Of a DNA stretch of 64,000 bases, positions 36,260-48,104 are shown piece after piece. The stretch is from NCBI GenBank assembly GCA_026874595.1, contig CM049307.1:95392330-95456329 (forward strand), written 5' to 3'. The notes below the pieces were generated by a model, which did no database searches, had not been told where the DNA came from, and was given only the letters and a program-made list of their open reading frames with translations. This DNA is from Sipunculus nudus (Eukaryota; Annelida; Sipuncula; Golfingiida; Sipunculidae). Each line of letters begins with the position of its first letter. Positions within the stretch are counted from its first letter, which is position 1. The translations under genes were made by a program, and so were the position numbers.

Positions 36260-37260
36260 GGACTTTAGCACAGCTGACTGTAAGTCAACTGAGTTATAGT
36301 GATCGGTCAGCGTCCGTCCGTCCGTTCATCCGTCTGTCTGACTGTTAGAGTGACAAGTTTTGACAGAGTTGGACCTAGAAACCTGTAACTGAGTATTCAG
36401 GAAGGATTCTTCTTGAAAACCTGAAATAAGGTCACTGTGACCTATATCCTCCGAGCTATGCATGGGGCTCGGAAGTAGCCCCCCCCCCCCCCGATTAATT
36501 AAAAATTTTGATACAAAACCTCCAGTGATTTGGTATTAATTTATGAATCGCCTTGAAACTTGCCTTGAATATAGACCATGGCTAGTGTATTTCTATTTTT
36601 TACGATTTTTGTCCTATTTTGAGACCCACCAATAACAGCAATTATGTCAGTTTCTCGACTGTGGTTTCATCTAGTGTCCTGAAACCTGGTGTGTTTCTTG
36701 GTTATGACTGGTTTATTCAATTCCTGAAGACTGGTGGTTATCTATTTTTTTTTACGATTTTTCCTATTTGTTTTGAGACTGCTAAATTATAATGATACTA
36801 TCAGATTTGAAGCTGTGATTTTATCTAGTGTCCTGAAACCTTGTGAGTTATTAGGACTCCGCTTGAATAAGCGGATGCCCTATAATAAGCACCCTCTCTG
36901 TCGGTCTGTCTGTCTGCTCCTTGTTTTTCTGTTTGTCCCTCAAATAATTTTCCTGATGATAACTCCAGTTTGAGTAGACATATGGATTTCAAACTTGAAT
37001 AATATATAGCCAACGTCTAACGCAAGAACTCTATTGGTTTTTGATCATGAGGTCAAAGGTCACACGACCCATGCACTTATTTAGAAAAATTGTGGATGCA
37101 TTTTAAGCAAAATTTTTCATCCCAAACCTTCCATCTTGCACATATAGCTGACCTGCCAATAGGGGAGGAACTTGATTCATTTTAGGGACACACGGTCAGG
37201 GTCACAATGGCTATCTGTCAAAGTATTTGTTTCTGAATGATAACTCCAGTTTAAGGGATC
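36260..37260 (+). repeat. Dispersed repeat copies with AGGTCA strings
   Basis: AGCTGACT.TAAGTCAACTGAG at about 36270 recurs at 38628. TGATAACTCCAGTTTGAGT at 36955 recurs at 38957, and AGCTGACCTGCCAATA-like sequence at 37148 matches 38860. 37050-37062 is a perfect direct repeat AGGTCAAAGGTCA. These pieces form a rearranged repeat family typical of low-copy filler in mollusc genomes (inference). Confidence 0.6.
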
Positions 37261-38619
37261 GAAATACTTTGAAATTTTTACCTTTTCAACGCCTTTCCAC
37301 AGACATAATTGCCTTTCCGCTTAAGATGCACCCTACCGTCATATTTGACCTTCAGTCATACTTCGCTCAGTGTAAACCCAATTCTGCCATCTTACATGCC
37401 ATCATACATGCACACTAGCAATGAAAAAGAACTGAATGGTTTAAATAGTAAGACTGTTATATCAGAAATGCAATTATGCAAGAAAAAAAACCCAGAAAAA
37501 CATTGGAGAATGTCGTAAAGTAAAAAACAAAACTATAGACCACTTGGAAAATATATAAAGTCGGTTGAAAATGTTTTGTTTTTCTCGTCATGTTTGTTAC
37601 TATCAATCAGCTACTAATGTGGAAAACATCCAAGTGTTTACCTTTCCGATGGATTGGTACAAAATTAAAAATGCCTTTCTGTGCACGTGTTTGCCTGCTG
37701 TCTGAGACAGGCGTAAAGGCGTTATTTCGAGCCCAGAGCTTGGACCAACATATTGTTTTCAAACTTGATTTACATAATAAAGTAAGAACCCTTTTTTTAA
37801 TTTTTGGTTCATGAGGTGAAAGGTAAATGACATAGGGTAGCAGCGTAATGTAGCATTATATCAAATCACAGTCTGAATCAGGATTTGGGCTGAACTAGAT
37901 CCTGATTTGGGTTTGGATTGGTCTGAATCCCGATTGGGATTTGGTCTGGACGGTATAACAAATATTCTCATAATCAATTTCAGCTGAGCGCCGTGACCCA
38001 CAGGCCCCTTGTTCATTAGTTCTCCTGGGTTGGATTCCCCCTTTGCCGTAATCCTGGATCTTCCCCTGCAGATGGTGAGTTCAAGCCAATCACAATACTT
38101 TTGAGCCAAAAGGTTAAGTAAACCTATTACACAGGATTTCATCCAGATATCAGACTTTGCCCTGATTTAATTGGCTTGTACACATATGACATCATGGACA
38201 AAATTTTATCAACAACTCAGACTGCATGTTGTTTTTATTCGCTCCTGAAAATTTGGGACTGACACTGGCAGAAATACTGTCCTTTTACTAAGATTTTGAA
38301 TTTTTAGTCACAGGGGATTCCCCAGTGTGTGTCGTCACTGCCGGGTTGACAGTGCTCATGGATGTCTCAATAGTTTTTGATCAAATCACACGACCTAATG
38401 TTATTAGTGGAAAATATATATATAGAAAATTGTTGTTCCTCAGGAATTGGGCTTATTTTATGTAAAATCTATATTAATACTTATTTTTCATAACCAATTA
38501 TGTTATATGATAATATAATGAGATTTGGAATACGTTTCCTTGACCATAAATGAAAACGTCTGGCTATCAAGTAGTCGGAGATTCAGCGGAAATTTCTGGA
38601 GAGTTTTTAACGATTTTTG

Positions 38620-39100
38620 GCTTAGCTGACTTTAAGTCAACTGAGGTATAGAAATGGGGCTTTGTCCGTCGTTCGTCCGGTCGTCCGGCCGTCCGTTAGC
38701 AGGGCACAAATCGTAACTGCTGGTCCTAGAAACTTCTACGTAAACACCCAAAGAGGTCAATAAAAAATCTCACAGGTCACAGGACTCACTTATTGAAAAA
38801 GATTATGACTGCATTTTAAGTCAAGCTTTTAATCCCAAACTTTCCATTTTGCGCATATAGCTGACTTGCTAGTATGGGGACGGCATAAATGACTTTGGGA
38901 TCACATGGTCAAAGGTCAAGGTCACAGGGGCCATCTGTTCACAAATAAGTTCCCAGATGATAACTCCAGTTGAGTTTGACATATTGGTTTCAAACTTAAG
39001 TGATATATGACTCACCGCTAAAACAAGAACCATGTCGATTTTGGGGTCCAACGGTCAAAGGTTAAGGTAACAGGACTAATTCTTTAAAAAGAGTGCATAT
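38620..39100 (+). repeat. Dispersed repeat copy with GGTCAAAGGTCAAGGTCA
   Basis: Same words as 36260-37260, in the order CTGACTTTAAGTCAACTGAG, CGTCCG-rich run, ATTTTAAG, ATATAGCTGACTTGC, then the AGGTCA string at 38907-38925 and TGATAACTCCAGTT. Confidence 0.6.
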
Positions 39101-39358
39101 GCAATAGTCTTCTTCTGTAAAAATGTTGTTTCAACTTCTGTAACATTGCACATAAATGATTCTTAGGATGCCTTTGTTCAAGTTTACCGAAATGATTTTT
39201 GGCAGATTTATTGGACCTTTCTTTAACAATGAAAGGACATCTATTATCATTCTAAAAATTAGGGAAAAAAACTTATGGATATGTCAGCTTAAAAAAGCAT
39301 TGAAGCCAAAGTCTTTCAGGATGTGTAAACAGAGATTTTGTCGTATCTATAAATAGTT

Positions 39359-39500
39359 TGGCAGACTGCCCACTATTTCAAAATTGGCAACAGGCCAAAG
39401 GTCAGTCTAGATCTGTTTTTAGCTTTGGCAGACTGCCAATTGTATCAGATTCTGCAACAGGTCAAGAGTTCACTCTTGGCAGCCAGGTACAGGTCAAAAG
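39359..39500 (+). repeat. ~65-bp tandem duplication (TTTGGCAGACTGCC)
   Basis: TTTGGCAGACTGCC occurs at 39357 and 39424, each followed by related CAACAGG and GGTCA words. Confidence 0.6.
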
Positions 39501-39669
39501 CTCACTCAGTCAGTAGCTGCAGCTAGCAATTTGTTCCGGTTCAGTAGGCGCAACTGTCTTCCTCACCTGAGCCTGGTCAGCCCAGTGCATCTGACTCAAG
39601 AGATGTGTGATGTATTGGCCTGTTATCTACATTCCCTTGCATCTTTGATGGCTTTCTCGTACACAAAAC

Positions 39670-40300
39670 GGTGTCACCACCTACAATGATTTTTGCACAG
39701 TGTATGTCCCCGCTACTCTCTGCTTATTTCTCAAAGGGGTTTGATATATCAGCCTGAAATTCGGCATATGTATACATCTCGGATAGCTTTGTTGTATGCA
39801 AGACTCGCGGCACTACCTACAATAATTGTATATGCAAAAACAGACATTTGCGCAAACTATGTTTTTATGCTGGGTTCCGCCGCCGCCACTGCGTTCGTTT
39901 CCGGAGAACTCTTCTGAGACCCTTGGACCAATCTTTCCGAAACCTGGTATAGTTGTCTCCTCACCTATGTAGTTTTACATAACAAAGACAGGTGGCGTCA
40001 CCTGAAATCCTTTCTTTGCAGTATGAATTTGGGTGTCTGTAAGATTACAGCCCATATCTCAGGAGTGGTTAAATGTATTGATGTTTATAGATCTTGGATC
40101 CTTCCATCTCGTAATCAAGGCTAGTGGTGCCACTTACTATACTTTTTGTCTGATTTTATCTGTGCATTTGCCATCTGTTCGTCTTCGTGATTCTTCAACG
40201 CATTGGGTTGAAATTGTGAATGTACATAGATCCTCATCACCTCCACTTTGTACTCAAGACTTTTAGCGCCATCTGCAATCATTTTCCCGTTGCGTCCATC
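39670..40300 (+). repeat. Degenerate ~150-bp tandem repeat
   Basis: Variants of GGTGCCACCTACAATNATTTT recur near 39674, 39818, 39990, 40125 and 40265, with ATCTC.GGA and CTGAAA words between. The series stops where the LINE begins. Confidence 0.45.
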
Positions 40301-40372
40301 GGTACATTTGCTTTATTCAGGAGGGTGTGGCATACCGCTCAATCCATCCCTCACTTAACCCATACCACTCTG

Positions 40373-42590
40373 ACTCCGGCGAAAAGAGGGCAAACTTGGA
40401 CCATCACAAAACAGGGGGTAATAACACTTCTACAAAAAAAAGACAAAAATCCACTAAATCTTAAAAACTGGAGACCAATTACACTTTTGAATACAGACTA
40501 CACATTAATCTCCAAATGTATTGCAAATGAAATTAAAAAAATTACTTCCAAATCTTATAAATGAAGATCAAACTGGCTCCATGAAGGGAAGTTACATTGG
40601 CGAAAACATAAACAAGATAATAACAGTTATAAACAATGCAAATGAGCAAGATTTGGAAGGATATTAAATGAGTATCGATTATGAAAAAGCTTTCGACTGC
40701 TTGGAATGGTCTTTTATATGAAAAATATTAGAATACTTCAATTCCAGCGAAAACATTACGAAATGGGTAAAAACATTATACAAAGATTCAAACACATGTG
40801 TAATCAATAATGGATGGTGTTCCCAGTTCTGTATGCCATCAAGAGGTGTTAAACAAGGGTGCCCTTTGTTTCCATATTTATTCATACTCTGTTCAGAATT
40901 ATGAGCAAAAAAGATGAGAAGAGAAAGGAAAATTACTGGAATAAATATAAACGACTACATTTACAAGGTTCTGCAAAATGCAGATGACACCATTATGCTA
41001 TTATCTGACATAAAGAGTATTTCTGAGTCGTTAAAAATCTTACAAGATTTTGAAAGCCAGTCAGAATTAAAAATCAACATGAGTAAAATTGTAATAATGC
41101 CCCTCACAGTTAATGACTTTAACACACACTATGCCAAAATGCAGGTTGCAGAAGCCGGTTTAAAATGGACAAATAGTTGGATTAAAAAACTGCTTATAAA
41201 GAAGAATAAGAATGTATGGAGGAAACATATACTAAGTATGTTTCCTCTGAAAGCAGACATGTTTAAATGTAAACTTAGACTTTAAGAATGCAGAAAACTG
41301 TGTGTCCATTAAAAACCCCTTCTGGAAGGACGGTTATCATTAATGGTGCAAATTTCATTATCACATACCAACAAGTAAAACAGCAATCCTCAATCAGCTA
41401 CTGTGGTATAACTCTCATTTGAAAATGAATAATAAAATAAGTTTCATACAGAAGCTATATTCTTCAGGGATCAGGTGTATAAAAGACATACTATGTATTG
41501 ATGTAGGCAAAACAAGGTTTTTAAATTATAATGAATTTTGTTCAAAAACCAATATACAGATAAACTTATTGTATCAAGGATTAATCAATTGTATACCTAC
41601 TGAATGGAAGAAAACCATACAAATAAACCAGGAAGATAATGATGATCATGTAATATACAAAATAGATTCTTTAACTGGGATGAAATGTTACAAAATATGT
41701 GTATGGAAAGCTCGTAGAAAAGGTTTATACAACTCCATCAAAATCATTAAAAAAGTGGGCATACGAGTTTAACATTGATAACACAGACACAGCTCAGGAA
41801 GTGTACATGAAGCTTAGGAAGACTACAAACTCAGTAAAGTTAAGAATGTTTCAATATCAGATATTGAACAGAACATTGTATTTAAATGACAGGCTATCAA
41901 AATGGGAATAGTTTCTGATTCTAAGTGCACTTTCTGTAGAACAGAAAATGAAAGTTACTTTCACCTTTTTTGGTCATGTATTTTTCAAAGGCTTTTTGGG
42001 TGAAATACATAACTTGTTGACCAAATGTGATAATATATCACCAACTTTTACCTTTAATGCAGAAAGCGTAATATTGGGTAACTATACTGGTTTGATAGGC
42101 AGCGTTATTTTGTGTGTTAAAAGATTTATATTTATAAATCGGTGCAGACAAAAGAAACCGACACCGACTGATGCAATCATCTTCATTAAACAAATTATGG
42201 AAATTGAAAAAAAGTATAGCATGGCAAAATGGTAAAATTGATATGCATAATGAAAAGTGGCAGAAATTCTGTTCACTTGGTTCAACCATCGGTTAAAACA
42301 AAAACCAAAATAGCAATTAGTTACAAAGTTAAGTTTGATACACTGCTATTGGTGGACAAACACATATGAACTGATTATCAGAACACTGAATTATATTTCT
42401 TAATTTGTATAAAAGATTAGTTGACAGGTCCTGTCTAGCTGTAGTGACAGAAAACAGCAGAATTATCTATATGAGAGATACAAAGTAACCTTCTGTTGTA
42501 CAGTTTAGAGTAAAACACTATTTATATTCAACGTGTTGTATGCAATGTGTATGTATTGTATGTATGTATTTTTGTTTAATGAAAAAAAAA
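40373..42590 (+). mobile_element. 5'-truncated L1/Tx1-like LINE with RT and zf-RVT remnants
   Basis: Broken frames give the RT domain in order: GVITLLQKKDKNPLNLKNWR and PITLLNTDY, then INEDQTGSMKGSYIGENI, SIDYEKAFDCLEW (first Asp), RGVKQGCPLFPYLF and QNADDTIMLL, where the usual aromatic before ADD is Asn. After an internal deletion (near 41120-41250) the C-terminal part ends with a zinc-finger-like CTFC..E..YFHLFWSC. The endonuclease is missing. At least five stops or shifts. The 3' end is an A-rich run near 42582-42590. Inactive. Confidence 0.85.
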
Positions 42591-42640
42591 GATATTAAGA
42601 ATATGAAGGATAAACTATTTAGAAATGTTAATCAATGCAA

Positions 42641-42654
42641 AGTTGGACTCACAT
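42641..42654. repeat. SINE target-site duplication, left copy
   Basis: AGTTGGACTCACAT, matched by AGTTAGGCTCACAT at 42952-42965 with two differences. Confidence 0.8.
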
Positions 42655-42951
42655 ACCTGCTTCTGTGGCTGAGGGGTAGAGCGCAGGACTGAGAGCCGGG
42701 AGATCGTGAGTTCAAACCTCAGCCGAGGCGGTGAGGTTTTTTACGGTCGGCCCACACCCAGGGTGAGTGCTCTGCAGGCTTAATGGGAAAGTCGTGCCCA
42801 ACGACAGGATATCAAATAAGAGGAAGCGTGTGATACTGCCCTGTCACGTAGTCCGAAACCAAAATGGAAATCTGCAGATGTACATATAATTAGTTAAGCT
42901 AGGATTAAAAAATGGAGGCGGTTACCTCCAACAACAAAAAAATAAAAAAAA
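42655..42951 (+). mobile_element. tRNA-derived SINE, about 297 bp
   Basis: The head is tRNA-like with an A box TGGCTGAGGGGT and a B box GAGTTCAAACCTC spaced as in a tRNA gene (pol III promoter). A unique body follows, with a small hairpin GGAGGCGGTTACCTCC, then an A-rich tail. It is flanked by a 14-bp near-perfect target duplication. It sits about 65 bp after the LINE tail. Whether it shares the LINE 3' end was not seen. It probably belongs to a mollusc SINE family; the name was not determined. Confidence 0.85.
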
Positions 42952-42969
42952 AGTTAGGCTCACATTGAA

Positions 42970-44280
42970 CTTTTAAATCTGATTTCATTTGAAATCAAAT
43001 TGTAATTTGTTAATATTTAATGTTCATTTAACAAGTAGAGATTTTTGCAGGGAAAAAAACAGTTTTAGTTATTTAAGCACATCAAAGTAGACACCTGTAT
43101 AATGCACCAATATCAAACTGTCTTCTTCAGTTTATCGAAGGTAAATCCTATACTTTGATTAAGGACCTGCCTAGGCATACCAGCTATGCAAAACAGGTTT
43201 TCTGTCTATCTGTCTGTCTCTCACGCTCTCAGCGTGCAGCCACTCATGAACCATACAAGGAGTTGCTGTAAAATTTTACTGTAGATTGGCAACTATGAAA
43301 GATGTCCTCTATCAAATTTTAGTCCCTTTGAAATCTGAATTTAGATTCAGAATTCAAATAAATAGTCTGCAGACCTGATTAACTTATAGTGACATATCAA
43401 ACTTATAAACCTATTATGTCTTATGCAGGTACAGGAAAGATCCACAGAGAAAGATGAACCAAAGAAGGAAACGAGGTCTTCTTCAAAGAGTCGGAAAACA
43501 GTATTAAAAGCAAGAAGATGCCAAGAAGCCTAGAGCTTTAGAAATTAAAATAAGATCTTACCTGGTTAGACCATTGCTATTATGCTATCAAAAATAAAAC
43601 AAGCGTCCTTCCAAGATAGGCTTTTAATTAGAAAAGCGCATGTTGCATAAGATTTAGTCTTGGATAATTTGTATGTGGACACTCAGCTGTAAATGTTTTA
43701 TGTTAACATTTTATATGAAATGTATATTGTATAGCTCTTTTAAGCATTCCTTGTGCTGTATACATTTGGTAACTAAATTTGATTAATTAAAAATTCATAC
43801 AAAAGCTCCAGTATCTGAATAACTAAGGCATTGATTGTCATGATTGTTTCCATGCATATTGTTTATGGAGATTTTCATCATTTCCTGGAGACTGGGTGTG
43901 CCAAATTTGACGCATTATTTTCGCTACTTTTGAGATATTCAGATGAGGCGGCCTGCCTGTTATTAGGGCACACACCATAACCATTATACCTCAAAACGTT
44001 TAACTATACATCCAAGGAGGTTCTTGACAAAGATGACCTATATTCTGTGAGTGACTAGGCAAAACATGATTTTTAGCACCCAGAAAGCCAGACAATGCAC
44101 AAATTGTATCCATTTGACCTAGAAACCTAAAACTGTACTTGTAAAAGGGAGTTCCTTTGCAAATTTCTGAAATCTGAAAATATTTAATGGTGAAATATAT
44201 TCTAACTACTCGCAGGGATCATGTTTTGATCAGAAATCACGTTTCTGATCACCTGGAGGGTCAGACATATGCATGGGCGA
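42970..44280. other. Intergenic stretch, nothing recognised
   Basis: AT-rich, with a CTGTCTATCTGTCTGTCT run at 43200-43220. No gene supported. Confidence 0.35.
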
Positions 44281-44289
44281 ATAAGAGGC

Positions 44290-44375
44290 GGACCAGTTTA
44301 TTCGGATCTGTAAACGAATGCATACACTTCAAAGCAATCTATCGTGGTGCCGTTCGGAGATGAACTCAGGCTCAT
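44290..44375 (+). repeat. Partial copy of the 45.47-47.21 kb duplicated unit
   Basis: CTGTAAACGAATGCATACACTT, AAAGCAATCTAT.GTGGTGCCGT and CGGAGATGAACT match the segment at 45765-45830. Confidence 0.55.
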
Positions 44376-44515
44376 TATATGACAATTAATACACTTAAAA
44401 TACATGAACACATATGGATATTGTACTCTAAAAACATTTTCAATTCGTTGGGTTCTTTGAGTTTGAGTTAATAAATATTACCTCCTTTAATACTCAAGTT
44501 GCGAATACTGGCTTT

Positions 44516-44522
<7 letters not shown>

Positions 44523-44567
<45 letters not shown>
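44523..44567. repeat. (TA)n microsatellite
   Basis: TA run of about 45 bp. Confidence 0.95.
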
Positions 44568-44571
<4 letters not shown>

Positions 44572-45470
44572 CTAGTTTACAAGCCTTACATAGAGCAATT
44601 TAACGTTAACATGTTTTATAAAGGACTGTCTGTGAGGAGAATACAGAACTCGCGCAATAATCTAATTTACTGGATATAGTGCGGGTTCCTTTCCTGTTTA
44701 TGGAGACACTACTATAAGAACTATACTACTATGCGTTCACTTTGGCGCTGACCGATATAGCAGACGGACGTTTAGTGGGGCGGCACAGTCACGTTTCGGC
44801 CAGTGTTCCTTATTCTTTAATAACATACAGTCAGCTTTGAGATATTCATTCAGATTATGATCAGTTTTAAACTGTGTTATAAACTTCAGGATCCATATAA
44901 ACCAAACATTTCCAGAACAGGTTCTATTTACATGAAATTGTTTCCAATTCAGAATTCCATGAAAAAAGAGGCCACCCCGCATTGTCTAGGGAAACAAGAA
45001 GAGCTGATTATGAGTGAGTAAACACTACTCCGGCAATCTTAACATCATTTCAACAAGGTGTTACGTTTGGTAATATTACAAAAAGTAGTATCTTTTATCG
45101 TGTTATCAATAAATTAGTTATAACGGCCTAATCGGAATATCCTTCCTGTGTTGTTAACCAAGAGATGATATCTTGTAATAAATTAAGAAATATGTGTAAC
45201 AGATACCAAATATTTCTAGCCGACTAGACCAGGTGTGCGTCTGAGTTAATAAGTTCTCATTTTAAGAATAAAGCCATTAAAAAAATAATTTCCCGTTTCT
45301 AAATAGTAAATTTGCATCCAACAAGTGCTATGATTCATTACTGGGTTTCATAAGAATGGAAAAAAGAGGCCTGATTAAGTTTTAGGTTCGTTCGCCAGAT
45401 GGCAGCAGTATTGTCAACCGGTAGACAATTATGAACTGGAGTGCTCAATGTAAAATATAATTTAATTATG
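44568..45470. other. Intergenic stretch, nothing recognised
   Basis: No gene or partnered repeat seen. Confidence 0.35.
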
Positions 45471-45479
45471 CAATAATAA

Positions 45480-47215
45480 TACTCCGTTTGATTTATTTAG
45501 AGAGTACAAAACAGTTCACCCAGAGCTTCCGAGTCATTTTCTCTACTGACGTGAGCAGTGTGTTTTTTAACGAAGACCAGTGGCCTCCTGTTCATAAGGA
45601 CATCCTTATCTCGTAACTTTCATAGGTATACAATTCAAACGATTATGACTTGTTACTCTTATTCATGTTAAATTAATACATGATTCATAAAGTACAATGC
45701 ATATTATAAGTTAATACCGCAATGCTTTTTTACTACCTACACGTAAAAAGAAACAAGGCGAGCCTACCTGTAAACAAGTGCATACACTTAAAAGCAACCT
45801 ATTGTGGTGCCGTACGGAGTTGAACTGAAAATAGCAGTCTCTCCATACGACACCTCGGCCCAAGGAGTGACAACAATTTTTTCTTAAACCTGCAAGAACA
45901 CATTTTAGAAACATTTAAAGATAGGCTACATCAAACATAGATATATTGGTACGTGTGAACACGTGGGACTTGCGGTTAACTAAAATCAAATATTCATGAA
46001 CAAAACAAAAGCCAGGTTATGGCCCGTGTCGTACTATCAATAGACTAGTACATAGAAGACCATTACACAGATGGTCTCTGTGGGGCTAAATGATATCCAC
46101 CGAGACATGGACACTAAGGTTATAAATGTGTAAAAAACAACGGGAGCACCAATGTTTTCCTGTGGACATTCATACAAATATTTACATTATTTCGACTGGT
46201 ATAGTGCTGTTAAAATATGATGATATAACAATCCCATGATACCTGACAGTATATTTGAAAGAATATCAAAACAAATGCTGTAATTAAACGATAACATTAT
46301 TTGATTAATAATCTACCCAGGATTATATAGACAGATGAATTATATTAGAATATTCTTTCCAAGCTTTCTCAAGGGGAGCAGATGGAACAAAGATAAAAAG
46401 ACGTCTGGGGTTACACAAAATTTTTTGACGTATAAAGCCCCAACAAGAATCTTAGAACTCACACTTTTTTGACAATGACCTTACCGGTTCAAATCATAAA
46501 AAAACCTTCAAAATATACTCCGTTTGATTTATTTCACCCAGAGATTCAGAGTCATATTCTCTACTGCGTCAGCAGTGGTTTTTTTTTTAACGTAGACCAG
46601 TGGCCTCCTGTTCATAAGGACATCCTTATCTCGTAACTTTCATAGGTATACAATTCAAACGATTATGACTTGTTACTCTGATTCATGTTAAATTAATACA
46701 TGATCTATAAAGAACAATGCATATTATAAGTTAATGCCGCACTGCTTTTTTACTACCTACACGTACAAAGATAACAAATTGCGCCTACTTTTAAACGAGT
46801 GCATGCATCCTATAGTTGTGCTGTACAGAGTTGAACTAAAGCTAGCAGTCTCTCCAAACGACACCTCGGCCCCAGGGGTGACGTCACTTGTTTCTAAAAC
46901 TTTCTAGAACAAGTTTCAGAAATATTTACCTATAGGCCACACAGAATATAGATACATTGGTACGTGTGAACACGTGAAAGTTGCGGTTAACTAAAACTAA
47001 ATATGTATGAACAAAGCAAAAGCCAGGTCATGGCCCGTGTCGTACTATCAATACACCATTACACAAAAGAAGTCAAACCCATCTAAAGGGAGTTACACAC
47101 TGAGTTTTTGGAATTGTACAGCCCCCCCCCCCAAAAAAAAAAAAAACCTGAGAACTCACACTTTTTTTGCCAATGACTTTCCCGGTTCCAATTATAAAAA
47201 AATCAAAATATAATG
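45480..47215 (+). repeat. Tandem segmental duplication, two ~0.7-1.0 kb units
   Basis: 45480-46015 and 46515-47055 align closely: ACTCCGTTTGATTTATTT, GGACATCCTTATCTCGTAAC, GTTAATNCCGCA, TACGTGTGAACACGTG and GCCCGTGTCGTACTATCAAT occur in both. The stretch after each (46440-46510 and 47145-47210) also matches (GAACTCACACTTTTTT, CCGGTTC). The second unit lacks about 300 bp near its end and holds a C/A run at about 47120-47143. No coding content recognised. Confidence 0.85.
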
Positions 47216-47790
47216 AAAGGTCATTCCATTATACTGCACAAAGGTTCTAAAATTCACTCCTGAAGAACACCAGAGATGCTGAATCTGAAAATTCGTCAAA
47301 AAATCGGATTACAACAAAATTTTATACATAATAAAATTAACAATATTAAAGAGTATTCTTACAGTTTGACAACGCGCATCATTTGCTATTTGGTCTTGCT
47401 TAAACATGCTGAGATGACAGCTATTTTATAATGACTCTCATAGTTTGGTCCTATTTTTACGTAGAGTCATTTCTGTGGAGGATGCTTTTGTTTCAGACCA
47501 CTCTGCTGTTTTATGACATCTCTGTATCAGCTCTACACCTTTAACCAATTGGAAGCGCATTGTTAGGTCTTTTAGGAATATTTCGCTTGACGCAATCACT
47601 GATGACCTCATCACAGCACTTAGGCCATCCAAAGGGAGATTCGATGTTAGTATCATCACTTGTTGTTTTTTTTAACATCACTACTGAAGCAAGATAAAGT
47701 TCTGACAGCATCTTTGCCGACCCTGACAACATGTCAACATATGGGAATTTCCCATATTTCCTGGAGCGTGGTATCTCTACAGCTCAAGAA
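47216..47790. other. Intergenic stretch before the MITE, nothing recognised
   Basis: Short overlapping frames only. Confidence 0.35.
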
Positions 47791-47803
47791 GAATGGCCTG
47801 GAC

Positions 47804-48091
47804 CACAGGTGCTTGAATTGCCAGTAGTGTAGATTTCGGTTAAATTTGTTACTTTTCCGGGTCATTTCCTTAAAAGTATTACTTATCTGACATGTTTTTC
47901 GCACTATATGGTCCCTCATTTTATTATTTACTTAATATATGAGAACGCATATTGAGAAGATAATAAAGAGGTAGCCCATATAGTGTAATAAACGCTAGGA
48001 CAATGTTAGATAATATATAGTTGTAAGGAAATGACCCAGAAAAGTAATAAATTTAACCGAAACTACACTAGTAGCAATTCAAGCGCCTGTC
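47804..48091. mobile_element. Palindromic MITE, 288 bp
   Basis: Two arms of about 120 bp (47804-47923 and 47968-48091) are inverted copies of each other: GGTGCTTGAATTGC, TTTCGGTTAAATTTGTTAC and GGGTCATTTCCTTA on the left reappear reversed on the right. The short centre is AT-rich. It is bordered on both sides by CCTGGAC (47797-47803 and 48092-48098), a 7-bp target duplication. No coding capacity. The superfamily is not certain. Confidence 0.85.
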
Positions 48092-48104
48092 CCTGGACGT
48101 TATT

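Noticed and set aside
42660-42735. Functional tRNA gene
   Set aside because: The pol III boxes are present, but the acceptor arm does not close and the segment continues into a SINE body with target duplication.
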